DNA of 64,000 nt from Butyricicoccus sp. (GCA_017886875.1 JAGHIZ010000111.1:62001-126000), one strand, 5' to 3'. Positions 35,626-46,135 are shown, counted from the stretch's first letter. The notes: generated by a model from the letters alone, not told the origin. Translations and numbers: made by a program.

Positions 35626-36315
35626 TTAGTTCTCCTTTGAAATTATAATAGAAAAATAACCAGTTGGATTATCTAAAGTATCAAGATTTAATATAACACG
35701 TTCTTCTGGCATGGTTGCACGCTCTATAAGTGCAGCATTTTTTAGTTTACCTTGTTTTCTTAATTTTTCACGCACATCAAGTATAGATTTACCCGCTTTC
35801 ATAAGCACTTTTGTACCAGAAAGAGAAAGCCCTTCATCAGTGCTTTTATGTGATGCTGGTATTATATGAAGCATTTCACTTCCTTCAACAAGAGCCATAT
35901 TTAATGATGCGGCGGCAGCACAAAAAGAAGGAACACCTGCTATAATTTGAGCATTATAACCACGTTCTAAAACCAAGCGATGTACATACCAGTATGTGGA
36001 ATAAATACTAGGGTCACCTAATGTTAAAAAAGCTACTGTTTTACCCTCATCAAGTAAACTACATATTTTATCAGCTGCTAATTTATGACTTTCTTTCATT
36101 TTTTGCTTATCCCTTGTCATAGGCATATCACAATATAAAATAGTCTTACCTTTGATAAATTCAGCAGCAATGTTTATAGCTGTTTTATCATTGCCATCAG
36201 ATTGAGGTGCTGCAACTATATCACATTCTTCTAAAATTCTAACCGCCTTTAATGTCATAAGTTCAGGGTCTCCAGGGCCTACACCTATGCCATATAAAAT
36301 ACCTTTATTTTTCAT
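35626..36315 (-). CDS. cbiL: Cobalt-precorrin-2 C20-methyltransferase
   Basis: A 229-residue SAM-dependent methyltransferase that acts on C20 of cobalt-precorrin-2. Family motifs are YGIGVGPGDPELMTLKAV, VAFLTLGDPSIYSTYWYV and GVPSFCAAAASLNMALVEG. It overlaps cbiD by 11 bp. Length is typical and there is no fused CbiE/CbiT domain. Confidence 0.94.
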   Translation of the reverse strand: MKNKGILYGIGVGPGDPELMTLKAVRILEECDIVAAPQSDGNDKTAINIAAEFIKGKTILYCDMPMTRDKQKMKESHKLAADKICSLLDEGKTVAFLTLGDPSIYSTYWYVHRLVLERGYNAQIIAGVPSFCAAAASLNMALVEGSEMLHIIPASHKSTDEGLSLSGTKVLMKAGKSILDVREKLRKQGKLKNAALIERATMPEERVILNLDTLDNPTGYFSIIISKEN

Positions 36316-37435
36316 TTTTCAACTCCTTACAAAGTTCTAAAGCTCCATCAGATTTAGATAAAATTCCAAATTGATTGGTAAACATTATATATTCAACTTG
36401 TATCTTATTATAAACACGCATATTAAGTCGTTTTTCTATGCTTTTACCTATACTTTCAAGTATCGGATTTAATAAATCTGTATTTTTTAATATTTCTAAA
36501 CATTCATCAATAGTTATAGCATTCATTAAATTTTTAAGTATATCATGTGATGCACCTAAAAGAGCCGCATGAGAAGTAAATATTTCTTGTCTACCATCTG
36601 CAATAGATGAATGCGTGTTCATAACACCAGCGGCTATTTTAATTAGTTTTCCAGCATGACCTATAAGCAATATTTTTTTAAAACCTTTAAAAGCTGAATA
36701 ATCAATAGCATCACCGATAAAATTAGAACATTTAACCGCTTTTTCAAGCTCAATGCCAAGTATATTTCTAGCAAAATTAACACCATAATTACCAGGACAT
36801 AAAAAAGCTATTTTTTGACCTTGAGCATATAATGAGTCAAGTTCTAAATGAATTGTATCCATAAGAGCTTGTTCACTCATAGGCTCTACAATGCCACTTG
36901 TTCCCAAAATAGATATACCATTGATAATGCCTAAATGCTCATTATATGTTTGTTTTGCGATTTCTTCGCCATTTTCTGCACATATAATTATAGATAATCC
37001 ACCTGTATAATTAGCTTTTTGAATAGCAAGTTTTACAGCATTTTTAATTTGCTGTAAAGGCTTAGGATTTATAGCAGCTGAACCTATAGGATTTGCCAGA
37101 CCTGCTTTAGTTACTCGACCTACACCCTGCCCACCATCTATTATAATTCTATTGTCATTTATTTTTTTAACATATGAAAAAATACGTATTCCATTTGTTA
37201 TATCTGGGTCATCACCGCTATCCTTGCGAATAGCACAGCTTGCGATATTATTTTCTATTTTTGCATCTTCAGGCGTAAGTATTAAATCTATGCCTTTTGG
37301 TGTATGAAGTGTAATTTTTTCTGGACATTCATTTGTAAGAAGTAATAAAGTAGCAGCTTGTGCGGCAGCGGCAGCACAAGAACCTGTTGTATAGCCATAT
37401 CTAAGTTTTTTGCCATTTTTATAAACAGTTTGCAT
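36305..37435 (-). CDS. cbiD: Cobalt-precorrin-5B C1-methyltransferase
   Basis: A 376-residue CbiD protein that methylates C1 with SAM. Near the N-terminus is the hallmark LRYGYTTGSCAAAAA; further on are RKDSGDDPDIT, GGQGVGRVTKAGL, GTSGIVEPMSEQA and LIGHAGKLIKIAAGVMNTHS. The start at 37435 is set by AAGGA seven bases upstream and by family N-termini; the open frame continues 23 codons into the leader RNA without support. It is the first gene of the cobalamin operon, directly controlled by the riboswitch. Confidence 0.93.
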   Translation of the reverse strand: MQTVYKNGKKLRYGYTTGSCAAAAAQAATLLLLTNECPEKITLHTPKGIDLILTPEDAKIENNIASCAIRKDSGDDPDITNGIRIFSYVKKINDNRIIIDGGQGVGRVTKAGLANPIGSAAINPKPLQQIKNAVKLAIQKANYTGGLSIIICAENGEEIAKQTYNEHLGIINGISILGTSGIVEPMSEQALMDTIHLELDSLYAQGQKIAFLCPGNYGVNFARNILGIELEKAVKCSNFIGDAIDYSAFKGFKKILLIGHAGKLIKIAAGVMNTHSSIADGRQEIFTSHAALLGASHDILKNLMNAITIDECLEILKNTDLLNPILESIGKSIEKRLNMRVYNKIQVEYIMFTNQFGILSKSDGALELCKELKNEK

Positions 37436-37449
37436 TGAAAAATCCTTTT

Positions 37450-37497
37450 TAAATAAAAAATACAGTTTAAAGTGTGAAAGCACACAATAAACTGTTC
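37450..37497 (-). terminator. Second terminator-like hairpin in the cobalamin leader, just before cbiD
   Basis: On the minus strand, ACAGTTTA ... TAAACTGT (8 bp) and an inner 5-bp GTGTG/CACAC part form a hairpin (37462-37495), followed by ATTTTTTATTT. Its 5' arm (37491-37499) can alternatively pair with 37544-37552, which would undo the hairpin. It lies only about 15 bp upstream of the cbiD start. Confidence 0.7.
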
Positions 37498-37507
37498 TGA
37501 GCAAAAC

Positions 37508-37534
37508 TTAAAAGCCCTAAATAGAAATAGGGCA
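37508..37534 (-). terminator. First terminator-like hairpin in the cobalamin leader
   Basis: GCCCTA ... TAGGGC (37514-37533) with an eight-nt loop, followed on the minus strand by TTTTAAGTTTT. It lies downstream of the riboswitch aptamer and can act as its expression platform. Confidence 0.65.
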
Positions 37535-37577
37535 AAAAGCAAACAGAACAGTCATCGCTCGTAACTGCTGTAAATAA

Positions 37578-37745
37578 AATATAAAAGCAGGTATTCTGGC
37601 TTAGATATCAACATTTTATTGCAGCCTTCCCGAAAAAACAGTGGCAATATTTGCATAAAACTACATCTTTACAGCGGCGTGACCGCTGGGGAATTGCACC
37701 CCATTCCCTTTTAAGCTCATATAAAAATATATAAGCACTTTTATA
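37578..37745 (-). promoter_or_regulatory. Cobalamin (B12) riboswitch
   Basis: Read on the minus strand, the leader contains conserved B12-box elements in order: GGGAATGGGGTGCAATTCCC, CAGCGGTCACGCCGCTGT, GCCACTG, GGGAAGGC and AAGCCAGAATACCTGC. Outer bases ATAAAAG (near 37744) and CTTTTAT (near 37580) pair to close P1. It sits between a consensus promoter and cbiD, so it should switch off the whole cobalamin operon when adenosylcobalamin is plentiful. Confidence 0.93.
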
Positions 37746-37761
37746 CATTCAATTATAAATA

Positions 37762-37790
37762 ATTGTAGACCAAATAAATCTATGTGTCAA
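37762..37790 (-). promoter_or_regulatory. Promoter of the cobalamin operon
   Basis: On the minus strand, consensus TTGACA (37790-37785), a 17-bp spacer and TACAAT (37767-37762). Transcription would begin a few bases before the riboswitch. The only other visible control is the riboswitch and its hairpins. Confidence 0.85.
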
Positions 37791-37818
37791 GAAAAAAACG
37801 GATACAAATGTATCCGTT
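37791..37818 (-). terminator. Intrinsic terminator after the nuclease lipoprotein gene
   Basis: AACGGATACA ... TGTATCCGTT perfect 10-bp stem with a two-nt loop, followed on the minus strand by seven T residues. It directly precedes the cobalamin promoter. Confidence 0.88.
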
Positions 37819-37823
37819 AAAAA

Positions 37824-38720
37824 TCATGGCTTACAGGTTTTACATTTTTCATAACCCTCATCTAAAAGGGTTTGAATATCACCTGTATAAGTTTTTTTAT
37901 TTTCTTCTTTTGTGTTTGCAAGACCTCCACAAGTAGGTTTATGAATTTTCTTAGAACTTATATTTAAAACATAAGTATTACTATCTGTGCTTTCAGAAGT
38001 GTTAGAATTATTTGTTGGTGCTTCAGTTGAAAGCCAGTTATCACCTGTTGCATAGTCAATAGTTATTTCAGGCTGATTATTATATGCATAAATATTAAAA
38101 CAAATACCCTCTCCATTATCTTCTACTGAATATGCTTCCATTTGTACACCGCTTGCAACAAGATTATCGCCTTCATAAATTGGTGTTACTCTATACATTA
38201 CATGGTTATTTGTTTCTTTTATATAGTCGGCAACCATATTTTCAAATGGTAACATTCCCTCAACATTCATATATCTAGTGCCAGTTATAAGATTTTTTTC
38301 ATTATCATTTTCGCCTGTTAGCTGATAACCTATTAAATGACAACGGTTATAAATATAACGACCATCTACAAGATTTTTATCATATTCTTTATTTTTCCAG
38401 CCACTAGGTTTTACACTGCTTATATCTCCACGTTTTTCAGTAGGCATAATTTCTTGACCTATATTTGCAGTTGCAACTCCACAACGTCCAAGGCTATCAA
38501 GTTCGCTGTATTCTTCAAATGCTTTAGCATTAAGTGAACTTGTTTCAAAGTCTGGTTTATTATCGTTTATTATAACATAAGGCTCGCCAGAAAACTCTGG
38601 AATTTCACTTAAAATATATGAGCTTTGGTTTATAGGGTTTTCAACAGGTATTATATCACAACCTGTTAAAACAACAAAGCACATTAAAAGTGATAAAATC
38701 TTTTTTATTGTATTTAGCAT
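37824..38720 (-). CDS. Secreted DNA/RNA non-specific endonuclease lipoprotein with C-terminal Cys-rich domain
   Basis: A 298-residue surface lipoprotein. The signal peptide ends in lipobox VLTGC (Cys21). The central ~residues 75-215 form an EndA/NucA-like non-specific nuclease domain: DSLGRCGVA, WKNKEYD, YNRCHLIGYQL (candidate catalytic His) and EKNLITGTRYMN (metal Asn). A Ser/Thr/Asn-rich linker leads to a ~50-residue tail, YVLNISSKKIHKPTC ... CKTCKP, with a His-x3-Cys and Cys-x2-Cys likely to bind zinc. It may degrade environmental nucleic acid or take part in DNA uptake; a purine-scavenging link is speculative. It overlaps the upstream small gene by 7 bp. Confidence 0.85.
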   Translation of the reverse strand: MLNTIKKILSLLMCFVVLTGCDIIPVENPINQSSYILSEIPEFSGEPYVIINDNKPDFETSSLNAKAFEEYSELDSLGRCGVATANIGQEIMPTEKRGDISSVKPSGWKNKEYDKNLVDGRYIYNRCHLIGYQLTGENDNEKNLITGTRYMNVEGMLPFENMVADYIKETNNHVMYRVTPIYEGDNLVASGVQMEAYSVEDNGEGICFNIYAYNNQPEITIDYATGDNWLSTEAPTNNSNTSESTDSNTYVLNISSKKIHKPTCGGLANTKEENKKTYTGDIQTLLDEGYEKCKTCKP

Positions 38721-39112
38721 TTAATATAAATCTCCCTTGTTATTTTTTCATGTGACTTACCACAAAATTCATAACTTGACTCTAGTTTGAAATCTAAAAT
38801 ATTGATATTAAACTTTTTATCTGATGGATAATGTCTATTCCATAGATATTTAATTATTTTAGTTATATTTTTTGGTATATCATTTGGATTTTCAATAAAA
38901 ACATAGCTGTCATCTGACAGATTGTTAAAATCATTACATATATTAGGCTTAAACTCAAAATCATCAAATAACTTTGATGTATATTCAGAACAATATAGCT
39001 TATTTTCACCTATAATTTCAATTAAATCAGCTATAACAAATTCATCTCTGCTCTGACGCCTATTGTTAAACATCATTCCATTTTTATCATCTGTACATAC
39101 TATTAAAACCAA
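38714..39112 (-). CDS. Small conserved-type protein of unknown function
   Basis: A 132-residue soluble protein, not recognised with confidence. It begins with a hydrophobic beta-strand and CTDDKNGMMFNNRRQSRD, a pattern reminiscent of small Clostridial proteins of unknown role and loosely of dihydrofolate-reductase-like folds; this is only a resemblance. No signal peptide or membrane segment is seen. A TTG at 39112 is preferred as start because AGAAGG lies eight bases before it, whereas the GTG at 39121 is too close to that site. It overlaps the nuclease gene, so the two are cotranscribed. Confidence 0.6.
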   Translation of the reverse strand: MVLIVCTDDKNGMMFNNRRQSRDEFVIADLIEIIGENKLYCSEYTSKLFDDFEFKPNICNDFNNLSDDSYVFIENPNDIPKNITKIIKYLWNRHYPSDKKFNINILDFKLESSYEFCGKSHEKITREIYIKC

Positions 39113-39137
39113 TATATACACCTTCTCGAAATTTTAG

Positions 39138-39168
39138 AAAAAACGAGCAGAGATATTTTCTCTGCCCG
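39138..39168 (-). terminator. Intrinsic terminator after gatB
   Basis: CGAGCAGAGA ... TCTCTGCCCG stem (one mismatch) with a five-nt loop, followed on the minus strand by TTTTTT. It lies 10 bp after the gatB stop. Confidence 0.85.
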
Positions 39169-39177
39169 TAAAATTTA

Positions 39178-40608
39178 TTATAGTTTTGCAAGCTCTTGAG
39201 CAATTAATTTATTAATAATCTGAGGGTTACCCTGTCCCTTAGATGCTTTCATACACTGACCAACTAAGAAACCTGTAACATTCTTACCAGCTTTAAAGTC
39301 TGCAACTGCTTTTTCGTTCTTAGCAATCACGTCTTTTACGATTTCAAGAATTGCACCTTCATCAGATACCTGTTTTAAGCCAAGACGTTCTACAATTTGT
39401 TCTGCGGTTTCATCAGTTTCAAATAGCTGAATAAGAACTTTTTTACCAGCCGCACCAGAAATTGTACCAGCATCAATTAAACAAATTAAGTCAACTAGCT
39501 TTTCAGCTGTCATCTTGGTATTTTCAAGCTCAAGTTCTTTATCATTGAGATATTTAGAAATATCAGATAAAATCCAGTTAGCCGCTGCTTTTGGCTTAAC
39601 CTTACCAGAAGCCGCTGCTGTATCTAGCAGAGTAGCTTTAGCATAAGAGTCCATAAGCTGACGTGACTCCATAGCAGTCATGCCATACTCATTTAAGTAA
39701 CGCTCATAGCGAGAGATTGGCAGTTCTGGAATTTCGCTTTCGATTTGCTTATACCATTCATCATCAATTTCAACAGCAATAAGGTCTGGGTCTGGGAAAT
39801 AGCGATAATCTTGAGCATCTTCTTTGGTACGCATTACAGTGTTTTTCAGCTTAACATCGTCCCAACGGCGTGTTTCTTGCTGAATTGTACCGCCATTTTC
39901 TACAACTTCAATCTGACGAGCAACTTCATAATCAATAGCACGAACAGCACCAGAGAAAGTGTTAATATTTTTCATTTCTACACGAGTACCAAATTCAGTA
40001 GAACCTTCTGGACGAATAGAAACGTTAACATCACAACGAATAGAGCCTTCCTCCATCTTACAGTCACAAATATCTAAGTAAGACAGAGTGGTTTTAATCA
40101 TCTCCAAAAATTCCTTAGCCTCAGCAGAAGAATGAAGGTCTGGCTTAGTTACCATTTCGATTAGTGGCACACCACAACGGTTAAAGTCAACAACAGTACC
40201 ATCAATTTCATCATGAAGTAGCTTACCAGCGTCTTCTTCAAAGTGAATACGCTCTAAACGACAGGACTTCTTTTCACCATCAACATAGAAGAAAACTTCA
40301 CCATTTTCACAGATTGGAATATCAAACTGTGAAATTTGATAAGCTTTAGGAAGGTCAGGATAGAAGTAATTCTTACGGTCAGCCTTACATAGTCGGTTTA
40401 CAGTACAACCAGTAGCAAGACCCATTTTAGCCGCATAATGTACCACCTGCTTATTTAAAACAGGAAGTGCACCTGGCATACCAGTACAAACTGGGCAAGT
40501 GTGAGTGTTTATATCAGCACCAAATTTTGCTGAACAAGAACAGTAAATTTTGCTTTCGGTGGATAATTCAGCATGCACCTCAAGACCAATGACTGCTTCA
40601 TATTTCAT
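39178..40608 (-). CDS. gatB: Asp-tRNA(Asn)/Glu-tRNA(Gln) amidotransferase subunit B
   Basis: A 476-residue subunit that holds the misacylated tRNA and phosphorylates the aminoacyl side chain in the GatCAB complex. Motifs are EAVIGLEVHAEL, YFYPDLPKAYQISQ, EDAGKLLH, NRCGVPLIEMVT, and the C-terminal YqeY-like tail domain with NVTGFLVGQCMK. GatB family Zn cysteines (CSCSAKFG ... CPVC) are present. It is the last gene of ligA-gatC-gatA-gatB. Confidence 0.97.
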   Translation of the reverse strand: MKYEAVIGLEVHAELSTESKIYCSCSAKFGADINTHTCPVCTGMPGALPVLNKQVVHYAAKMGLATGCTVNRLCKADRKNYFYPDLPKAYQISQFDIPICENGEVFFYVDGEKKSCRLERIHFEEDAGKLLHDEIDGTVVDFNRCGVPLIEMVTKPDLHSSAEAKEFLEMIKTTLSYLDICDCKMEEGSIRCDVNVSIRPEGSTEFGTRVEMKNINTFSGAVRAIDYEVARQIEVVENGGTIQQETRRWDDVKLKNTVMRTKEDAQDYRYFPDPDLIAVEIDDEWYKQIESEIPELPISRYERYLNEYGMTAMESRQLMDSYAKATLLDTAAASGKVKPKAAANWILSDISKYLNDKELELENTKMTAEKLVDLICLIDAGTISGAAGKKVLIQLFETDETAEQIVERLGLKQVSDEGAILEIVKDVIAKNEKAVADFKAGKNVTGFLVGQCMKASKGQGNPQIINKLIAQELAKL

Positions 40609-40627
40609 TTTTATTTATCCTCCTAAT

Positions 40628-42097
40628 TTACAGCTCTGCAATGATATTTTTCAGACCAGTAGCCTTTTCAAAAGCATAACCAGCATTAAGCAGAGTTTGC
40701 TCGCCAAAACGTGGACCAATCAACTGCATACCAATAGGCATTTTATTGCTATCAAAACCGCAAGGCTGAACCATTGCTGGCAGACCTGCAATGTTTACAG
40801 AAACAGTACAAATATCACCTGCATACATTTCAAGTGGATTTGTAGTTTTAGAACCGATTTCATAAGCGGTTGTAGGTGCAACTGGTGTTAAAATTGCATC
40901 GCACTTTTCAAAGGCACTTGCAAACTCAGCTTTAATTTTACGCTGTGCAGCACGAGCTTTTTTATAATAAGCATCATAATAACCAGAAGATAGCACATAA
41001 GTACCAAGCATAATACGACGCTGAACTTCCTCGCCAAATCCTTCGGAACGTGATTTAGTGTAAAGAGCAATTAAATCTTCATCAGCATTTGGAGTACGAT
41101 AACCATATTTTACACCATCAAAACGAGCAAGGTTAGAAGATGCCTCAGCAGATGATAAAATATAATAAATTGGAAGTGCATATTCAGAAAGTGGTAGAGA
41201 AATTTCAAAAACTTCTGCACCTAAAGATTTATAAGTTTCAGCAGCAGCTAAAACACTTTTGCGAACTTCTTCAGAAATACCTTCGCCAAAATATTCTTTA
41301 GGCAGACCGATTTTCTTGCCCTTCATATCAGCATTTAAATTTGCACGAGTAGTACCTTCAAATGGAGTTTTAACAGAAGTTGAATCATGTTTAGGGTCAT
41401 GTGCTGTAATAGCATCAAATAACATAGCAGTATCTTCAACACAGCGACCGAATGGGCCTATCTGGTCAAGAGAAGATGCAAAAGCGATAAGACCATAACG
41501 AGAAACAGCACCATATGTTGGTTTTAGACCAACAACACCACAGAAAGACGCTGGTTGACGAATAGAACCACCAGTATCAGAACCAAGTGATAGAGGAACT
41601 TCACCAGCAGCAACAACAGCCGCAGAACCACCAGAAGAACCACCTGGAACTTTATTTAAATTATGTGGGTTGTGGGTTGGGTGCATACCAGAGTTTTCAC
41701 AAGAAGAACCCATTGCAAACTCGTCCATATTAGCTTTACCAGTCATAACGATGTCATGAGCTGCTAATTTTTCCATAACAGTAGCATTATATGGAGGATT
41801 AAAATTATAAAGCATTTTAGATGCACAAGTTGTTAATGTACCCTTTGTACAGATGTTATCCTTAATAGCAACTGGAATACCCGCTAAATCTGAAAGCTCA
41901 TCACCCGCTGAACGTTTAGCGTCAACAGCTTCAGCTTGCTTGCGAGCAGCGTCAGCAGTTAAAGTTACATAACCTTGTACCTTGCTTTCAACAGCCTCAG
42001 TACGAGCTAAAATATCATTTGTAAGTTCTACAGCACTGATTTCTTTAGCTTTAAGCATAGAAGAAAGTTCTGTAGCAGTCTTTTTAAATAATTCCAT
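40628..42097 (-). CDS. gatA: Asp-tRNA(Asn)/Glu-tRNA(Gln) amidotransferase subunit A
   Basis: A 489-residue amidase-signature enzyme that releases ammonia from glutamine or asparagine for GatB. The catalytic triad is Lys79 (VAIKDN), cis-Ser154 (GGSSGGS) and Ser178 (GSDTGGSIR). Full length. It lies 16 bp downstream of gatC and 19 bp upstream of gatB. Presence of GatCAB implies that Gln-tRNA and/or Asn-tRNA are made by the indirect route. Confidence 0.97.
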   Translation of the reverse strand: MELFKKTATELSSMLKAKEISAVELTNDILARTEAVESKVQGYVTLTADAARKQAEAVDAKRSAGDELSDLAGIPVAIKDNICTKGTLTTCASKMLYNFNPPYNATVMEKLAAHDIVMTGKANMDEFAMGSSCENSGMHPTHNPHNLNKVPGGSSGGSAAVVAAGEVPLSLGSDTGGSIRQPASFCGVVGLKPTYGAVSRYGLIAFASSLDQIGPFGRCVEDTAMLFDAITAHDPKHDSTSVKTPFEGTTRANLNADMKGKKIGLPKEYFGEGISEEVRKSVLAAAETYKSLGAEVFEISLPLSEYALPIYYILSSAEASSNLARFDGVKYGYRTPNADEDLIALYTKSRSEGFGEEVQRRIMLGTYVLSSGYYDAYYKKARAAQRKIKAEFASAFEKCDAILTPVAPTTAYEIGSKTTNPLEMYAGDICTVSVNIAGLPAMVQPCGFDSNKMPIGMQLIGPRFGEQTLLNAGYAFEKATGLKNIIAEL

Positions 42098-42113
42098 TCT
42101 TTTTCACCTCAAT

Positions 42114-42401
42114 TTATTCCACAACACGTGGTACTGCAACGCCACCAGCCTGAAAATCAGGTGCGTTTGGAGCAATAAGCTCTTCTGGGGTGTATTCTTG
42201 CACCGCTACATCTTCATGGAACGCATTTTTACGTTCTGTATCGATTACATCGGTAATATCATCTAAATTAAGTCCTTGCAGCTGGTCTACCATTGCAACA
42301 ATGCCTTGCATATCCGCTGCTAGATGTTCAAATTTCTCGCCACTGATATCCAGTCTTGCGAGCTTTGCGATATGTTCAATTTCTTTTCTTTCTATTGCCA
42401 T
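42114..42401 (-). CDS. gatC: Asp-tRNA(Asn)/Glu-tRNA(Gln) amidotransferase subunit C
   Basis: A 95-residue linker subunit of GatCAB. It shows the typical opening IEHIAKLARLDISGEK, a central VDQLQGLNLDDI and the C-terminal strand-forming tail (QAGGVAVPRVVE) that wraps around GatA. AGGAGG precedes the ATG. It is translated just after ligA. Confidence 0.95.
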   Translation of the reverse strand: MAIERKEIEHIAKLARLDISGEKFEHLAADMQGIVAMVDQLQGLNLDDITDVIDTERKNAFHEDVAVQEYTPEELIAPNAPDFQAGGVAVPRVVE

Positions 42402-42438
42402 ATCTTAAAAACCTCCTGTTTATATATAGATAAAAACA

Positions 42439-44460
<2,022 letters not shown>

Positions 44461-44507
44461 TTATTACTTTTATGAAAGTACTAATTTATTATAACATGTT
44501 TATATTA

Positions 44508-44547
44508 AAAATAAAAATCGACTTTACAAAAAATAATGCAAAGCCGA
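44508..44547 (-). terminator. Intrinsic terminator after the YcxB-like gene
   Basis: TCGACTTTAC (44518-44527) and GCAAAGCCGA (44538-44547) form a 10-bp stem with two G-T pairs, followed on the minus strand by TTTTTATTTTT. It separates the membrane-protein gene from ligA. Confidence 0.72.
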
Positions 44548-44555
44548 TAAAAAAT

Positions 44556-45287
44556 TTATTTTATCTTTCTATTTATAAAACTATTAAAAGTATTAAAATT
44601 ATCATATTTTTTAGCAATAATTATATAATCATCGTAAACTATGCCAATTAAATTTTCACTATCAATTACATATCTAAGATTATTATAGTTAATAGTAGTT
44701 TTATTATTATCATCTATATAAAGTGTTATAAAATCATCATTAAAAATAATTTTGCTATTTTCTGGTGTATTACTTAATTTTTCTATAAGAATTTTTGCAC
44801 TTTTATCAAATCTTTTTTCTATGCTCTTATCTAAAATAATCCATAATATTACTATAAAACTTAGAATAGCAAGTGGAATTAATATTTTAAACTTATTTAC
44901 ATTTATAAATAAAGCTATTAAAATAGCTGAAACTTGTACAACACTTAAAAGACCAAGTAAGTTTTTATTAACCATAAATAGAGTAATTATACCTAAAATA
45001 TAACATGCTAATCCAATTATAAAAAAGAATATATTAAATTTATTGTCTATAAGCTGTGAGATAATTAAAAATAATCCCACAGTCCAACTGCGAAAAGAAG
45101 ATGAAAGCTTTGATTTGTAAGTTCTATGTTTATTAGATTTTGTATCTGTTAATACATCTGTTATCTTCCATATTTTCGGATATTTTTGACGAGAATTAAA
45201 TTCAGAATATTTATTTAGTATGTAACTTACTTGTTTTAAATCAGTTTCTAAACTTAATTTAGGAATATCAAAAACAAAATTTGTCAT
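44556..45287 (-). CDS. Membrane protein with YcxB-like C-terminal domain
   Basis: A 243-residue protein of unknown function. An N-terminal soluble part (~65 residues) is followed by about four transmembrane segments (residues ~70-160) and a C-terminal cytoplasmic beta-rich domain (KIIFNDDFITLYIDDNN, INYNNLRYVIDSENLI, DYIIIAKKY) with the alternating pattern of YcxB-like proteins. It is AT-rich with many Asn/Lys/Ile residues, more so than the housekeeping genes around it. It is transcribed divergently from the two-component system, which may regulate it; that is inference. Confidence 0.6.
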   Translation of the reverse strand: MTNFVFDIPKLSLETDLKQVSYILNKYSEFNSRQKYPKIWKITDVLTDTKSNKHRTYKSKLSSSFRSWTVGLFLIISQLIDNKFNIFFFIIGLACYILGIITLFMVNKNLLGLLSVVQVSAILIALFINVNKFKILIPLAILSFIVILWIILDKSIEKRFDKSAKILIEKLSNTPENSKIIFNDDFITLYIDDNNKTTINYNNLRYVIDSENLIGIVYDDYIIIAKKYDNFNTFNSFINRKIK

Positions 45288-45346
45288 AATCTATCCTCTA
45301 TCCTTCAATTTTTATACATAATATATTTGCGTTGTATATTTTTTGT

Positions 45347-45365
45347 ATCTTAAAGAAATCTTAAA
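45347..45365. repeat. Direct repeat, possible response-regulator binding site
   Basis: Two copies of ATCTTAAA (45347-45354 and 45358-45365) with an 11-bp period lie in the 152-bp intergenic region, upstream of the response-regulator gene. Tandem 11-bp-spaced repeats are typical of OmpR-family operators, so this may be an autoregulatory site. Confidence 0.4.
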
Positions 45366-45439
45366 CATTTAGCTACTTTGTTTTTAAAAATATATATGTA
45401 ATAATATGTATAGCAAAAAGGAAAAAGGGAGTGTTAAAA

Positions 45440-46135
45440 ATGTATAAAATACTTGTCTGCGATGATGATAAAGACATTGTTTCGGCACTTAAAATATATT
45501 TATCCGCTGAAAATTATGAAGTCTTAACTGCTTATAATGGTTTAGAGGTTTTAGAAATCTTAAAAACACAAGAAGTACATTTATGTTTGATGGATATAAT
45601 GATGCCAGAGCTTGACGGAATAGCAACAACTGCTAAACTGCGTGAAGAATATAATATACCTGTTATATTACTTACAGCAAAATCTGAGGATACAGATAAG
45701 ATTTTGGGTTTAACTATTGGTGCAGATGATTATGTAACAAAACCATTTAATCCAGTTGAAGTTGTAGCAAGGGTGAAAAGTCAGCTTAGAAGATATACAA
45801 TGCTTGGGGCTATACCAAAACCTCAAAGCAATGTTTTAACATTTGGAGGGGTTTCACTTGATGATGATAGCAAACAAGTAACTGTTGATGGTGATATTGT
45901 AAATTTAACACCGCTTGAATTTAATATTTTATCACTTCTTATGCATAATGCAGGCAAAGTTTATTCATCAAATCAAATATATAATGAGGTTTGGAAAGAT
46001 AAAATTTATTCTGGTTCTGATGCAACCGTTGCTGTTCATATAAGACATTTAAGAGAAAAAATCGAAATTAATCCTGCTGAACCTAGATATTTAAAAGTGG
46101 TTTGGGGACAAGGTTACAAATTTAGTATTGAGTAA
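45440..46135 (+). CDS. OmpR/PhoB-family response regulator
   Basis: A 231-residue DNA-binding response regulator. The receiver domain has the acidic pair Asp8-Asp10, phosphoacceptor Asp52 (LMDIMMPE), and Lys101 in the KPF motif. The C-terminal winged helix (~residues 130-231) has LTPLEFNILSLLMHNAG and VAVHIRHLREKIE. The start at 45440 is chosen (GGGAG eight bases upstream) over a GTG three codons earlier. It lies 18 bp upstream of the sensor kinase. Closest in style to the VanR group; the stimulus is unknown. Confidence 0.93.
   Translation: MYKILVCDDDKDIVSALKIYLSAENYEVLTAYNGLEVLEILKTQEVHLCLMDIMMPELDGIATTAKLREEYNIPVILLTAKSEDTDKILGLTIGADDYVTKPFNPVEVVARVKSQLRRYTMLGAIPKPQSNVLTFGGVSLDDDSKQVTVDGDIVNLTPLEFNILSLLMHNAGKVYSSNQIYNEVWKDKIYSGSDATVAVHIRHLREKIEINPAEPRYLKVVWGQGYKFSIE

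Noticed and set aside
37288..37542. 84-codon frame in the cobalamin leader
   Set aside because: It spans the two leader hairpins and runs into cbiD out of frame; its translation looks like non-coding AT-rich sequence.
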